Positions 37,423-45,771 of a stretch of 64,000 nucleotides of DNA are shown here, piece after piece. This DNA comes from Poriferisphaera corsica (GTDB taxonomy: Bacteria > Planctomycetota > Phycisphaerae > Phycisphaerales > Phycisphaeraceae). The position numbers were made by a program, and so were the translations under genes. How positions within the stretch are numbered: the stretch's first letter is position 1; the number at the start of each line of letters is the position of its first letter. The DNA is taken from contig NZ_CP036425.1 of the NCBI RefSeq assembly GCF_007747445.1, forward strand, positions 1,162,175 to 1,226,174, given 5' to 3'. The notes beneath the pieces are model-generated. The model did not search any database. It had not been told where the DNA came from and was given only the letters and a program-made list of their open reading frames with translations.

Positions 37423-38616
37423 TCAGTTGGGGATCGATCGCAGCGAATCATAAAGATGCTGAAGCGCATCGGTCATCGCCTGTGAGGAATACTGTTTGCG
37501 GACGAATTCTCTTCCCGCTTCAGTGAGTTTTTGTGTTTTTTCTTTATTTTCAATGGTATCCACGATCGCAGCGGCGAGCGCGTCATGATCGTGTGCGGTG
37601 ACGAGGCGGCCGGTGTGCGCGTTGCAGATGGAGGGGATGCCGCCGACGTTATAAGCAACGATTGGGAGGCCGAGCAGGAGCGCTTCGACGAGGGTGCGCG
37701 ATTGTCCTTCCTGATAAGAAGGGAGAACTTTCATGTCTGCGGCGGCGAGGGTTGCGGCGACTTGTTCATGCGGGATGTAGCCGGTGATGATGATTTTATC
37801 GGTGAGGTTTTGGGCTTTGATTTTTTGTTCGAGTTCTTTACGGTAAAAACCGTCGCCAATGAAGAGCAGGTACGTGTTGTCGCCGAGTTTTTGTTTGAGT
37901 GTGGGGTAGATGTCGAGCAGGTCGTTGTGCCCCTTGAGTGGGTCGAGTCTTGCGAGGTTGGCGATGACGACGGCGTCCTGGGGTATGTTCAATTTTTTGC
38001 GTGCGTCTAACTTTGCGTTAGGTGCGAGTTTAAATCGCGAGAGATCCACGCCAGAAGGGACAACAGAGAACTTGGATGCGGGCGCGATGTTTTTGTCAAC
38101 GAAGGCTTGTACCATTTCGGGTGTGATGGCGATGATGTGGTGACAGCGTTTGGCTGCAAACTGTTCGAGGCCGACGTAGAGGTTGTGAACCCATTTGGGT
38201 TGATGATCGTGGAAGGGCAGGCCGTGCACGGTGTGGATGATGATGGGGCCAGGGTTGGGATTTGAGGAAGTTTTCTGTGAGTATTGAACTTTTGATGCGG
38301 CAGCGCGGCCGATGATGCCGGCTTTGGATGAGTGGGTGTGAACGATGTCGGGTTTTTCTTGTTTGATCAGTTTTTTAAGTGCGAGATAGCACTGCGCGTC
38401 TTTGAGCGGGTGAATGGATCGCACCATTGATGGGAGTTCGATGAGTTTTGCGCCGGATTGTTGGGCTTCTTTGAGGAGTGATCCTTCGGGCCCGTAGATT
38501 GGGCCGTAGACGAGGGTGACCTGATGGCCGGCGGCGACCTGCGCGCGACAACTCATGACGGTGTTTTGCTGAGCACCACCCTGAATGAGCCGCGTGATAA
38601 TGTGCATGATCTTCAT
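37423..38616 (-). CDS. Glycosyltransferase family 4
   Basis: This 397-residue GT-B enzyme transfers a sugar from an activated donor. The N-terminal acceptor domain starts MKIMHIITRLIQGGAQQNTVMSC and contains PDIVHTHSSKAGIIGR. The C-terminal donor domain has VVIANLARLDPLKGHNDLL, IGDGFYRKELE, and the E-x7-E motif in LPSYQEGQSRTLVEALLLGLPIVAYNVGG. These features suit polysaccharide or lipid glycosylation. BshA is a possible role because a BshB1-like gene follows, but the N-terminus does not look like BshA. The start overlaps the truA stop by four bases (ATGA), so it is co-translated with truA. Confidence 0.85.
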   Translation of the reverse strand: MKIMHIITRLIQGGAQQNTVMSCRAQVAAGHQVTLVYGPIYGPEGSLLKEAQQSGAKLIELPSMVRSIHPLKDAQCYLALKKLIKQEKPDIVHTHSSKAGIIGRAAASKVQYSQKTSSNPNPGPIIIHTVHGLPFHDHQPKWVHNLYVGLEQFAAKRCHHIIAITPEMVQAFVDKNIAPASKFSVVPSGVDLSRFKLAPNAKLDARKKLNIPQDAVVIANLARLDPLKGHNDLLDIYPTLKQKLGDNTYLLFIGDGFYRKELEQKIKAQNLTDKIIITGYIPHEQVAATLAAADMKVLPSYQEGQSRTLVEALLLGLPIVAYNVGGIPSICNAHTGRLVTAHDHDALAAAIVDTIENKEKTQKLTEAGREFVRKQYSSQAMTDALQHLYDSLRSIPN

Positions 38617-39578
38617 TGATCCCCCCCCTGTTCGTCAGATGTATCTGTCATATCCGGTAATGACGTATCATGATCCTCCCCCTGTGCGCCAGATATATTT
38701 TTCACATCCGTCACTTTCGCATCGCGCGATGTGGGTGGTGTAGAGGGCATTTTGTTTGCATCTAATGATGAGTTAGGTGATGGGTCGTCGTATGAGATCC
38801 ATTCGAGGGTTAGGCCGGAGGGGGGGAGGGTTGGGCCAGCGAGTTGGCGGTCGGTGGTTTGGATGATCTCGTCGATGCGTGAGGGGGTGAAGTGGCTGCG
38901 GCCGACTTCGAGGAGGGTGCCGGCGATGATGCGGATCTGGTTCCAGAGGAAGCCGTTGCCGGTGACGACGATGTCGGTGAAGTCGGCGTTTTGTTCGATG
39001 TTGCAGGTGTAGATGGTGCGGACGGTTGATTCGCGGCCGTGACCTGCGGTGGCGAAGCCTTCGAAGTCGTGTGTGCCGACGAGACGATTGGCGGCGTCTT
39101 GCATGAGGGTGGTGTCGAGTTGATAACGTGTGTGGTAGACGAGGTTGCGGAAGCCGAGGGGTCGGTGATTGGAGATGAAGAAGCGGTAGCGGTATTGCTT
39201 GTTTTTGGCACCGAGGATGGATTGGAAATCAGGTGAGGTGACTTCGGCGTGGCGGATGTCGATGTCAGGGGGGAGGCAGCCGTTGACGGCGTGGGCGAGG
39301 TTTTCGACGGGGATGCGTGTGGCGGCGTCGAAGTGAGCGACTTGTCCGAGTGCGTGCACGCCGGAGTCTGTGCGGGATGCGCCGGTGAGGGTGATGGGTT
39401 GTTTGAGTTTACGGATGAGTGCTTGTTCGAGGACGCCTTGAACGGTGCGTAGGGGTTCTTGGTCGGGTGGTTCTTGTTTTTGCCAACCGAAGAAGTCGGA
39501 GCCGTCGTAGGCGACGGTGAGTTTGTATCGCAGGCGTTCGGGTTCAGGTTTTGGGTTGTCGGGGGAGGATTCGGGCAT
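38613..39578 (-). CDS. truA: tRNA pseudouridine(38-40) synthase TruA with repeated tail
   Basis: TruA converts uridines 38-40 of the anticodon arm to pseudouridine. Key segments: LTVAYDGSDFFGWQKQ at the start, the catalytic Asp in GASRTDSGVHALGQVAHFD (about residues 60-80), and FLWNQIRIIAGTLLEVGR (about 208-225). At 321 residues it is about 50 longer than usual because of an acidic C-terminal tail. That tail contains two imperfect copies of an 18-codon unit (VTDVKNISGAQGEDH and PDMTDTSDEQGGDQ). It is encoded ahead of the GT4 gene, which it overlaps. The core assignment is firm; the tail is odd. Confidence 0.94.
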   Translation of the reverse strand: MPESSPDNPKPEPERLRYKLTVAYDGSDFFGWQKQEPPDQEPLRTVQGVLEQALIRKLKQPITLTGASRTDSGVHALGQVAHFDAATRIPVENLAHAVNGCLPPDIDIRHAEVTSPDFQSILGAKNKQYRYRFFISNHRPLGFRNLVYHTRYQLDTTLMQDAANRLVGTHDFEGFATAGHGRESTVRTIYTCNIEQNADFTDIVVTGNGFLWNQIRIIAGTLLEVGRSHFTPSRIDEIIQTTDRQLAGPTLPPSGLTLEWISYDDPSPNSSLDANKMPSTPPTSRDAKVTDVKNISGAQGEDHDTSLPDMTDTSDEQGGDQ

Positions 39579-39762
39579 TGGGGTATTTTAGTGGTATTTG
39601 CGGAAGAGTGCAGGGGGAAAGAGGAAGGGATATAGGATTGCGGGTTTTTGAATGAAGACACAGGTGATGGGTCTGAGATGATGGAGCCGGGGCAGTCAAA
39701 GACCCCACGGGTGGTGAGGGGTGTTGGTTGGGGGAGACGTAGGTGAGAGGGGGAGATTTTAT
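39579..39762. other. Intergenic spacer with a partial palindrome copy
   Basis: Between truA and the next repeat there is no gene. At about 39692-39725 (reverse strand) a sequence like the variant palindrome at 35274 occurs: CACCACCCGTGGGGTCTTTG. Confidence 0.4.
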
Positions 39763-39925
39763 AGGCGATTGATTGGTGGGTTGTAAGACACCCCACGACC
39801 GGCGGTCGTGGGCTTGAGAATACTGCGGCATTTTCGTGTGGTTGGGAGGAAAAGATTTGCGCGCAGGGTCAAGGGTGGGTTTGGAAGAAGGATATGACGT
39901 ATCAGGGGGGAAGGGGGAGGGGGGG
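39763..39925 (-). repeat. Poly-C-initiated intergenic element with REP-like palindrome, copy 5
   Basis: Read leftward from the stop codon of the metallopeptidase gene: three C-runs, CTGATACGTCATATCC, CACCCTTGACCCTGCGCGCA, then the palindrome CTCAAGCCCACGACCG-C-CGGTCGTGGGGTGTCTTA at 39785-39818, then CAACCCACCAATCAATCGCC. It has the same order of parts as copies 2 and 6. Confidence 0.7.
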
Positions 39926-41242
39926 TTAGCGATAGATGATGTCGGGGGTGATTTGGCCGGTGGGGGTCTGATGCCAAATGAGCATGGGTTCGGGTGTGAG
40001 CCCTTTGGCGAGGATGCGCGGGGGCATGTTGTCGCGCGGCGAGGCGAGGAGGATGAAGTCGGCGGGGAGGCCGTTGCGTTTGAAGGTGTAGAGTCGGGGG
40101 TCGTTGGCGGTGATGGTTTGTGTGGTGTTGTTGGAAGTCCATGAGACTTCGATGCCGAAGCGTCGCATGAGGTGTTGGAGTTTGTCGATGTTGCGGGGGA
40201 TGGTGATGTTTTGAGATTGGAAGTGGCGGAGTGCGACGGAGAGGTATTGCATGCGTTCGGCGGCTTCGGAGACGGGGTCGTTGCGCATGGTGAGCGCGAA
40301 GCGTTGCCATTGGCGTTGGAGGTGGCCGCGATCGGAGCTGAAGATTTCTTCGAATGAATCTTTTGGGTTGTCGCCTGAGTTGAGTGCGGCGAGGTATTTG
40401 TTGACGTTAGAGGCGTTGCGGCCGTCATCGTGATGGATGAGGAAATAGACCATTGACCAGGCTTGAGCGTAGAGTCGTGAGGCTTGATCGGGGTCGGAGC
40501 TGAGGATTTTTGACCAGTCGTCGTGTGACATGTCCATGATGGCGGGGAAGGGGAGGAAATGGTTTGATCTAACCATGAGTTTGACGAGTTTGGTGCGGTT
40601 GATATCGGCGAGTCCGGTGCGGAGTGTTCCGTCGGTGATGACGGCGTCTTCGAAGTATTGTGCGAGTCCTTCGTTCATCCAGACGGGGAGGTTATTGCCG
40701 ATGTAGTTCCATGTGAATTGATGGAAGCCTTCGTGCTGGAGGACGGCTTTGACGTCGCGCATGGGTTTGTCGCCGATCCAGAGTGCGAGGCATTTGAGGT
40801 TTTGTTTGTAGACGAACATGCCGCCGGAGTTGTGGGCGTGGATGTTGTATTTTGCGAGGAATCGGATGTAATCGGATTCGCTATCGAATAGATAGATAGG
40901 CATGGGGCGGTGCTGAGAGGCGATGAGGCCTTTAAAGCGTTTTTCGTATTGTTCGAACATTTGGTCGACATGTCGGCCGATGGGGATGACGCGATCTTGT
41001 GGGAGTTCGGTGTGGATGATGTAGTGGTCGGTGCGATAGCGTTTTGCGTTTTCGCTGAGGATGGGCGTTGTGGTGTTGAGTTTGAGTGAGGCGCTGCGAG
41101 AGAAGTTGTTATTGGGAAGGGCGGAGGCTCGGCCGACGGCGAAGTAGATGATTGTGGCGAGTAGGAAAGCAATGCAAAAAGTGAGCAGCAAGAGCTGCTT
41201 GAAAAGATGAAATACTACCCCTCGCAGTGTGAATTTGAACAT
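39926..41242 (-). CDS. Membrane-anchored gluzincin-like metallopeptidase (DUF1570 type)
   Basis: This 438-residue protein has an N-terminal membrane anchor (about residues 12-36), so the catalytic part faces the periplasm. The zinc site is HEGFH (His170, Glu171, His174) in VLQHEGFHQF. The third ligand is probably Glu191 in LPVWMNEGLAQYFE, the layout of gluzincins and of planctomycete DUF1570 proteins. About residues 70-160 form an alpha/beta lead-in (DHYIIHTELPQDRVIPIGRHVDQMFEQYEKRFKGL). Substrates are unknown. It is transcribed leftward alone. Its stop codon is followed immediately by the poly-C repeat element. Confidence 0.83.
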   Translation of the reverse strand: MFKFTLRGVVFHLFKQLLLLTFCIAFLLATIIYFAVGRASALPNNNFSRSASLKLNTTTPILSENAKRYRTDHYIIHTELPQDRVIPIGRHVDQMFEQYEKRFKGLIASQHRPMPIYLFDSESDYIRFLAKYNIHAHNSGGMFVYKQNLKCLALWIGDKPMRDVKAVLQHEGFHQFTWNYIGNNLPVWMNEGLAQYFEDAVITDGTLRTGLADINRTKLVKLMVRSNHFLPFPAIMDMSHDDWSKILSSDPDQASRLYAQAWSMVYFLIHHDDGRNASNVNKYLAALNSGDNPKDSFEEIFSSDRGHLQRQWQRFALTMRNDPVSEAAERMQYLSVALRHFQSQNITIPRNIDKLQHLMRRFGIEVSWTSNNTTQTITANDPRLYTFKRNGLPADFILLASPRDNMPPRILAKGLTPEPMLIWHQTPTGQITPDIIYR

Positions 41243-41399
41243 CTATGATAATGTTCGGATGGATGGCGGAGGCGGATGATGGAGAGGTTGATTTGGGGGT
41301 GAAGAAGGTGGTGGGATTGTGCGGGATGTGTGGGTGTTAGTGATTAGTGCTGGTGCGAGAATTGATGCGGATGAAGGGTAGAGGGGGCAGAGTTAATGC

Positions 41400-41512
41400 A
41401 GGCGATTGATTGATGGGTTGTAAAACAACCCACGACCGGCGGTCGTGGGCTTGATATTTACGTGCAGGGCCAAGGGCAGATTGAAAAAATAAGTGTGACG
41501 AAACAGGGGGGG
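41400..41512 (-). repeat. Poly-C-initiated intergenic element with REP-like palindrome, copy 6
   Basis: Read leftward from the accD stop codon: seven C residues, TGTTTCGTCACACTTATTTT, CTGCCCTTGGCCCTGCACG, the palindrome ATCAAGCCCACGACCG-C-CGGTCGTGGG at 41422-41455, and CAACCCATCAATCAATCGCC. It is a shorter sister of copy 5, missing about 35 bases before the palindrome. Confidence 0.7.
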
Positions 41513-42400
41513 TTATTTGCCGGCGTAGTCGATGAGGCGGGCGACTTCGCTGCGGAGTTCTTTGCGATGGACGACGCGGTCGAGGAAGCCTTTTTGTAGG
41601 AGGAATTCAGCGCGTTGGAAGCCATCAGGGAGTTCTTGTCGGACGGTGTTGGCGATGACGCGGGGGCCAGCGAAACCGATAAGGGCTTTGGGTTCGGCGA
41701 TGATGACGTCGCCGAGCATGGCGTAGGAGGCGGTGACGCCGCCGGTGGTGGGGTCGGTGAGGATGGAGATGAAGAGGCCGCCGAGGTCATCGAAGCGTGC
41801 GAGCGCTGCGGAGGTTTTGGCCATTTGTGAGAGTGAGAGTGAGGACTCTTGCATGCGTGCGCCGCCTGAAGCGGAGACGAGAATGAAGGGGCGATCGGTT
41901 TCGGTGGCGAGCTCGATGCAGCGTGTGATTTTTTCGCCGACGACGGAGCCCATGGAGGCCATCATGAAGCGTGTGTCCATGACGGCGATGACGACGCCGC
42001 GGCCTTTGACGAAGCCCTTGCCACAGATGAGGGCGTCTTTGTGGCCGGTTTTGGTTTGTTCTTTTTCGATGCGTTCGGCGTAAGGGATACGGTCAACGAA
42101 GTCGAGTGCGTCGACGGGGCCGATGTCTTCCCAGAGGGGTTCGAAGGATGAGGGATCAAGGATTTGCTCGATGCGCTGGTCGGCGCCGACGCGGTAATGG
42201 TGGTCGCACTCGGGGCAGACTTCGAGGTTTTCGGTGACCTGTTTTTGGTAGCACATGGCTTCGCACTTTGGGCATCGCATCCAGAGTCCTTCGGGGACAT
42301 CGCTTTGCTTGAGGTCTTGCCAGGTGCGCGCACCGTTTGAGGTGGGCGGATTGTTGTTGGTATCCGAATCGGTTTTTGTTTGCTGCTCAGCCAAAGTCAA
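41513..42400 (-). CDS. accD: Acetyl-CoA carboxylase carboxyltransferase subunit beta
   Basis: AccD, with AccA, moves the carboxyl group from biotin to acetyl-CoA to make malonyl-CoA for fatty acid synthesis. The N-terminal zinc finger is CPKCEAMCYQKQ...CPECDHHY. The crotonase-like core has FVKGRGVVIAVMDTRFMMASMGSVVGEKI, FILVSASGGARMQESSLSL, LTDPTTGGVTASYAMLGD and GFAGPRVI. I favour a TTG start at 42400 because GAGGAG lies just upstream; an ATG-started frame to 42493 adds 31 residues unlike the family. accA is not in this window. The gene is followed by the poly-C repeat element. Confidence 0.95.
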   Translation of the reverse strand: MTLAEQQTKTDSDTNNNPPTSNGARTWQDLKQSDVPEGLWMRCPKCEAMCYQKQVTENLEVCPECDHHYRVGADQRIEQILDPSSFEPLWEDIGPVDALDFVDRIPYAERIEKEQTKTGHKDALICGKGFVKGRGVVIAVMDTRFMMASMGSVVGEKITRCIELATETDRPFILVSASGGARMQESSLSLSQMAKTSAALARFDDLGGLFISILTDPTTGGVTASYAMLGDVIIAEPKALIGFAGPRVIANTVRQELPDGFQRAEFLLQKGFLDRVVHRKELRSEVARLIDYAGK

Positions 42401-42566
42401 TGATCTCCTCTTTGCTGCGGCAGAGATGTTATTGAGCAGTGCTTTTGATCGTGGGAAAGTGTTATATAAAACACAGATTATTCTTTTGATCAAGAAAGCA
42501 GTTGCTTGAATGGTTCATCGCGTTAACAATGATTATAACCAGATAAACCATGCTGCGAGAAATGCG

Positions 42567-43379
42567 ATGCGAATTGTGAGATTTATTGATGCTGAGGGTG
42601 TTGTGAGATTGGGTGCGGAACAAGGGAATGGGACGGCGATGATTTTGGGGGGAGATTTGATGAAGGGGGTTGGTGGTATGGGTGAGACAGGTGAGTCGGC
42701 TGTGATTACGAGGCGGTTGGCTCCGATTATGCCGTGCAATATTTATTGTATAGGTCGGAATTATGCGGAGCATGCGAAGGAAGGTGGGGCAGAGATACCG
42801 GAGACGCCGGTGATCTTTATGAAGCCGACGACGGCGGTGACGAATCCGGAGAGTCCGGTGGTCATACCGGCTTGTTCGTCGGAAAAGGGGGAGGTGGATT
42901 TTGAGGCGGAGCTGGCGGTGGTGATTGGGAAATTGGGGAGAAATATATCTGAGGCTGATGCGATGGATTATGTGTTGGGGTACACGATTGGGAATGATAT
43001 TTCGGCGAGGAAGTTTCAGAAGCAAGGGGGCGGCGGGCAATGGATCAGGGGGAAATCGTTTGATACGTTCTGCCCGCTTGGGCCGGCGATTGTGACGAAG
43101 GATGAGATTGTTGATCCGCAGGAGTTGGGGATTAAGTTAACGTTGAATGGTGAGGTGATGCAGGAGGATGTGACGGGGAACATGATTTTTCCTGTGGCAG
43201 AATTGATTGCCTATATTTCGAGGGACACGACGTTGTTGCCGGGGACGGTGATTATGACGGGGACGCCGAGCGGGGTTGGGTTTGCGCGGAAGCCTGCGGT
43301 GTGGTTGAAGTCGGGTGATGAGATGGTTGTGGAGATTGAGGGGATAGGTGAGTTGCGTAACACGGTCGAGTCGGCGTGA
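42567..43379 (+). CDS. Fumarylacetoacetate hydrolase family protein
   Basis: This 270-residue enzyme has the FAH fold. The N-terminal part is MRIVRFIDAEGVVRLG. The core begins NIYCIGRNYAEHAKEGGAEIPETPVIFMKPTTAV, with the metal-binding EVDFEAELAVVIGK and LGYTIGNDISARKFQ. GKSFDTFCPLGPAIV, and PGTVIMTGTPSGVGFARKP near the end, complete it. Members hydrolyse or decarboxylate acyl-pyruvates and related diketo acids; oxaloacetate decarboxylase or acylpyruvase activity are both possible. I chose ATG at 42567 because the residues match the family start; ATG at 42510 is upstream in frame. It diverges from accD. The exact substrate is not readable from sequence. Confidence 0.88.
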   Translation: MRIVRFIDAEGVVRLGAEQGNGTAMILGGDLMKGVGGMGETGESAVITRRLAPIMPCNIYCIGRNYAEHAKEGGAEIPETPVIFMKPTTAVTNPESPVVIPACSSEKGEVDFEAELAVVIGKLGRNISEADAMDYVLGYTIGNDISARKFQKQGGGGQWIRGKSFDTFCPLGPAIVTKDEIVDPQELGIKLTLNGEVMQEDVTGNMIFPVAELIAYISRDTTLLPGTVIMTGTPSGVGFARKPAVWLKSGDEMVVEIEGIGELRNTVESA

Positions 43380-43394
43380 GGTTAGAATAGTGTG

Positions 43395-43706
43395 ATGGAA
43401 TTATTTATATCAGAGCCGATTGAACCGCGGGAGGGATCGTTTGATGCGCGTATGATTGCGCGGGGTGAGCCGGGGATGCCGACGCATTTTACGTGGCGGG
43501 GCGATGAGTACCGGGTGGATGAGATATTGGAGACGTGGAAACAATCGGGGGCGGAAGGTTTTTCGGGTGAGATGTATTTGAGACGGCATTACTTCAAGGT
43601 GCTGACAACGTCGAAGGATGTGATGACGGTTTATTGTGAGCGTCAGCAGAAGAGGAAGAATGCGAAGCAGCGTTGGTTTTTGTATACGATGGAAAAGCCG
43701 GTCTAG
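43395..43706 (+). CDS. DUF6504-like small protein
   Basis: This 103-residue protein has the pattern FISEPIEPREGSFDARMIARGEPGMPTHFTWRGDEYRVDEILETWKQ...YLRRHYFKVLTTSKDVMTVYCERQ...RWFLYTMEKPV. This is the beta-rich layout of DUF6504, whose members have a WRG..YRV.E.L..W core. In other bacteria related domains occur near DNA-repair polymerases, but here the neighbours are metabolic. It begins 15 bases after the FAH gene, so it is probably in the same transcript. Function is unknown. Confidence 0.72.
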   Translation: MELFISEPIEPREGSFDARMIARGEPGMPTHFTWRGDEYRVDEILETWKQSGAEGFSGEMYLRRHYFKVLTTSKDVMTVYCERQQKRKNAKQRWFLYTMEKPV

Positions 43707-43923
43707 AGCATTTTGCGTAAATGCCCGCTTGTTGACTAGAAGGTCGTTTAAGATTAACTGAGGTATTGTGAGTAATTTTGCTGTTTACACACTTTGACAA
43801 GACCTGTGAATAGTTACGCAAATTGATCTAATATGGTGATAGATTGGTTTTTAATCTGCTTTGTTGATGAGGTATGAAGTGTGGGGTTGTGGTTTATATG
43901 ATTGCGTTAACGTGGGGGGAAAA

Positions 43924-44913
43924 ATGGGGTATGATTCTGATATGGCAGAACAAGTTGAGAAAGAAATTGATGTGATTGTGGCGGGGTCGTGTGTGGCGGA
44001 TTTGGTGTGCAGGCCCGTGCCGCATGACATACCGATTGGTGAGAAGGTGCTGCATGAGATTGAGCCGATTCAGATGATACCGGGTGGGATTACGGCGAAT
44101 GCGGGGATTACGCTGGCGCGGTTGGGATGTAAGACGTCGGTGTTTACATATGTTGGGGCGGATCATTTTGGGCGGATGATGCGGGTGATATTTGAGGAAC
44201 GTGGTGTGGATGTGTCGGCGATGTATACGCATCCAGAGGCGCCGACATCGACGACAGCGGTGTTGATTTCGGATGACGGAGAGCGATCGTTCCTTCATGC
44301 GAAGGGTGCGCCGAAATTGATGGACTTGCGTGCGTACTACAAGAATATGGAGCAATTAGAGTCTGCGAAGTACTTTTTGTGGGCTTATTATGGGCTTAAT
44401 CCGCAGATTGAGGGATGCTTGCCGAAGCTGTTGGAGGAGTTGCGGATGCGGGGGACGAAGACGGCGATTGATGCGGCGGGCGATGGTGGGGGGATGAAGC
44501 CGTTGGAGGAGATGTTGCCGCATTTGGATGTGTATGTGCCGTCGTATCATGAGGCGAAGAATCAGACGGGGAAGAAGGATGTCGAGAAGATTTTGAAGGT
44601 GTATCGTGATTGTGGTGCGCCGGGGATTTTAGGGGTGAAGCTTGGTAAGGAAGGTGCGGTGTTGTCAGGAGCTGATGGTGAGTTGATTGAGATTGATGCG
44701 GTTGATGCGCCGGGCGAAGTGGTGGATACGACAGGCGCGGGGGATTGCTTTTATGCGGGTTTGCTGACGGGGCTAGTGGATGGGTATACGCTTGAAGGTG
44801 CGGGGCGCTTGGCGGCGGCGGCGGGCGCGTGTGCGGTGACGGCGCTTGGAGGTTGGTGCGGGACGAGGGCGCGGGCGTACACGAATCAGTTGGCGGGGTT
44901 TGTTGATGTGTGA
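43924..44913 (+). CDS. PfkB-family carbohydrate kinase
   Basis: This 329-residue ribokinase-fold enzyme phosphorylates a sugar, nucleoside or similar substrate with ATP. The N-terminal part has VIVAGSCVADLVCRPVP and the first family signature region GGITANAGITLARLGCKTSVFTYVGAD. The C-terminal signature is VVDTTGAGDCFYAGLLTGL, containing the catalytic Asp (GAGD). I chose ATG at 43924 because GGGGGA lies just upstream; ATG at 43942 is the alternative. The stop is followed by a REP-like palindrome. The substrate is not determinable; fructose, ribose and tagatose-type sugars are candidates. Confidence 0.87.
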   Translation: MGYDSDMAEQVEKEIDVIVAGSCVADLVCRPVPHDIPIGEKVLHEIEPIQMIPGGITANAGITLARLGCKTSVFTYVGADHFGRMMRVIFEERGVDVSAMYTHPEAPTSTTAVLISDDGERSFLHAKGAPKLMDLRAYYKNMEQLESAKYFLWAYYGLNPQIEGCLPKLLEELRMRGTKTAIDAAGDGGGMKPLEEMLPHLDVYVPSYHEAKNQTGKKDVEKILKVYRDCGAPGILGVKLGKEGAVLSGADGELIEIDAVDAPGEVVDTTGAGDCFYAGLLTGLVDGYTLEGAGRLAAAAGACAVTALGGWCGTRARAYTNQLAGFVDV

Positions 44914-45002
44914 ATGAGGGGAGATGGTCGGGTGGTGATGAAGAAAGAACATGATGGGTGCAAGGTGATTTTAATATGAATATTTTGGAGCTTATGTTCC
45001 AT

Positions 45003-45033
45003 ACACCCCATGACCGGCGGTCATGGGCTTGAG
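45003..45033 (-). repeat. REP-like intergenic palindrome, copy 7
   Basis: On the minus strand: CTCAAGCCCATGACCG-C-CGGTCATGGGGTGT, a perfect 10-bp stem. It lies between the convergent PfkB and ndk genes, past the ndk terminator. Confidence 0.7.
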
Positions 45034-45056
45034 GTTGATTGGGTAGATGTCCAAGT

Positions 45057-45088
45057 AAAAAACCACGATGAAAGCATCGTGGTTTTTA
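45057..45088. terminator. Bidirectional terminator between pfkB-like gene and ndk
   Basis: The 10-bp perfect stem AACCACGATG / CATCGTGGTT with loop AAAG has A and T runs on its two sides. It is the main terminator of ndk. Confidence 0.9.
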
Positions 45089-45117
45089 AGTGGTGTCGTT
45101 GCGAGACTAATGGTTGA

Positions 45118-45579
45118 TTAGTCGAGGTCTGAGGGGTCGTAAGTCCAGAGGTTGGAGGACTTGTCGTATTCGAGTGTGCCTTCGGGGAACCAGAGTGCGA
45201 GTTCGCGGTTTGCGGATTCGATGCTGTCGGAGCCGTGGATCATGTTGAAGCCACCGGAGAGGCCGAAGTCGCCGCGGATGGTTCCGGGATCTGCTTTGCG
45301 GCCGTTGGTTGCGCCGATGAGTGTACGGGAGACGGTGACGGCGTCGACGCCGCGGATGGCGAATGCCATAATGGGGCTGGATGTAATGAACTTGATGAGG
45401 CCGGGGTAGAAGGGTTTGCCTTCGTGTTCGGCGTAGTGTTTGCCTGCGAGGTCTTCGTCTACACGGAGCATTTTAGCGCCGACGACTTGAAGGCCTTTGC
45501 GTTCGAAGCGGTTAAGGATTTCGCCGACGAGGCCGCGTTGTACGCCGTCTGGTTTAACGAAGATGAAGGTTGTTTCCAT
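45118..45579 (-). CDS. ndk: Nucleoside-diphosphate kinase
   Basis: This 153-residue enzyme equalises nucleoside triphosphate pools through a phospho-histidine. The start METTFIFVKPDGVQRGLVGEI is the family N-terminus. The active-site His is in FNMIHGSDSIESANREL (N-x-x-HGSDS), and GATNGRKADPGTIRGDF is the nucleotide-binding loop. I chose ATG at 45579 with GGAG nine bases upstream, rather than a longer frame to 45660. The C-terminal residues after YDKSSNLWTYDPSDLD are a short extension. The assignment is firm. Confidence 0.97.
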   Translation of the reverse strand: METTFIFVKPDGVQRGLVGEILNRFERKGLQVVGAKMLRVDEDLAGKHYAEHEGKPFYPGLIKFITSSPIMAFAIRGVDAVTVSRTLIGATNGRKADPGTIRGDFGLSGGFNMIHGSDSIESANRELALWFPEGTLEYDKSSNLWTYDPSDLD

Positions 45580-45771
45580 GTTCCAGATTCTCCGAGTTTG
45601 AATCGTCGATTTCAGCATTCGCGGACATTGGCGAAGCAGAAATGTAATGCTCACTGACAAAATGGGGATGGCTGGATTTTGGGATCAATGCTCCGGCCAA
45701 GTCCCTGAAGATGTGTGTTATCACTGATGTGGCGAAAATAATCAAATCGGCATGGGTACGGGATAGCCCGA

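Noticed and set aside
37423-38616. Calling the GT4 gene bshA because a BshB1-like gene follows
   Set aside because: Its N-terminus lacks the BshA-type start, and no bshC is seen. General GT4 is the safer call.
42401-42493. N-terminal extension of AccD from an ATG at 42493
   Set aside because: The added residues are unlike AccD, and a GAGGAG site supports the internal TTG start.
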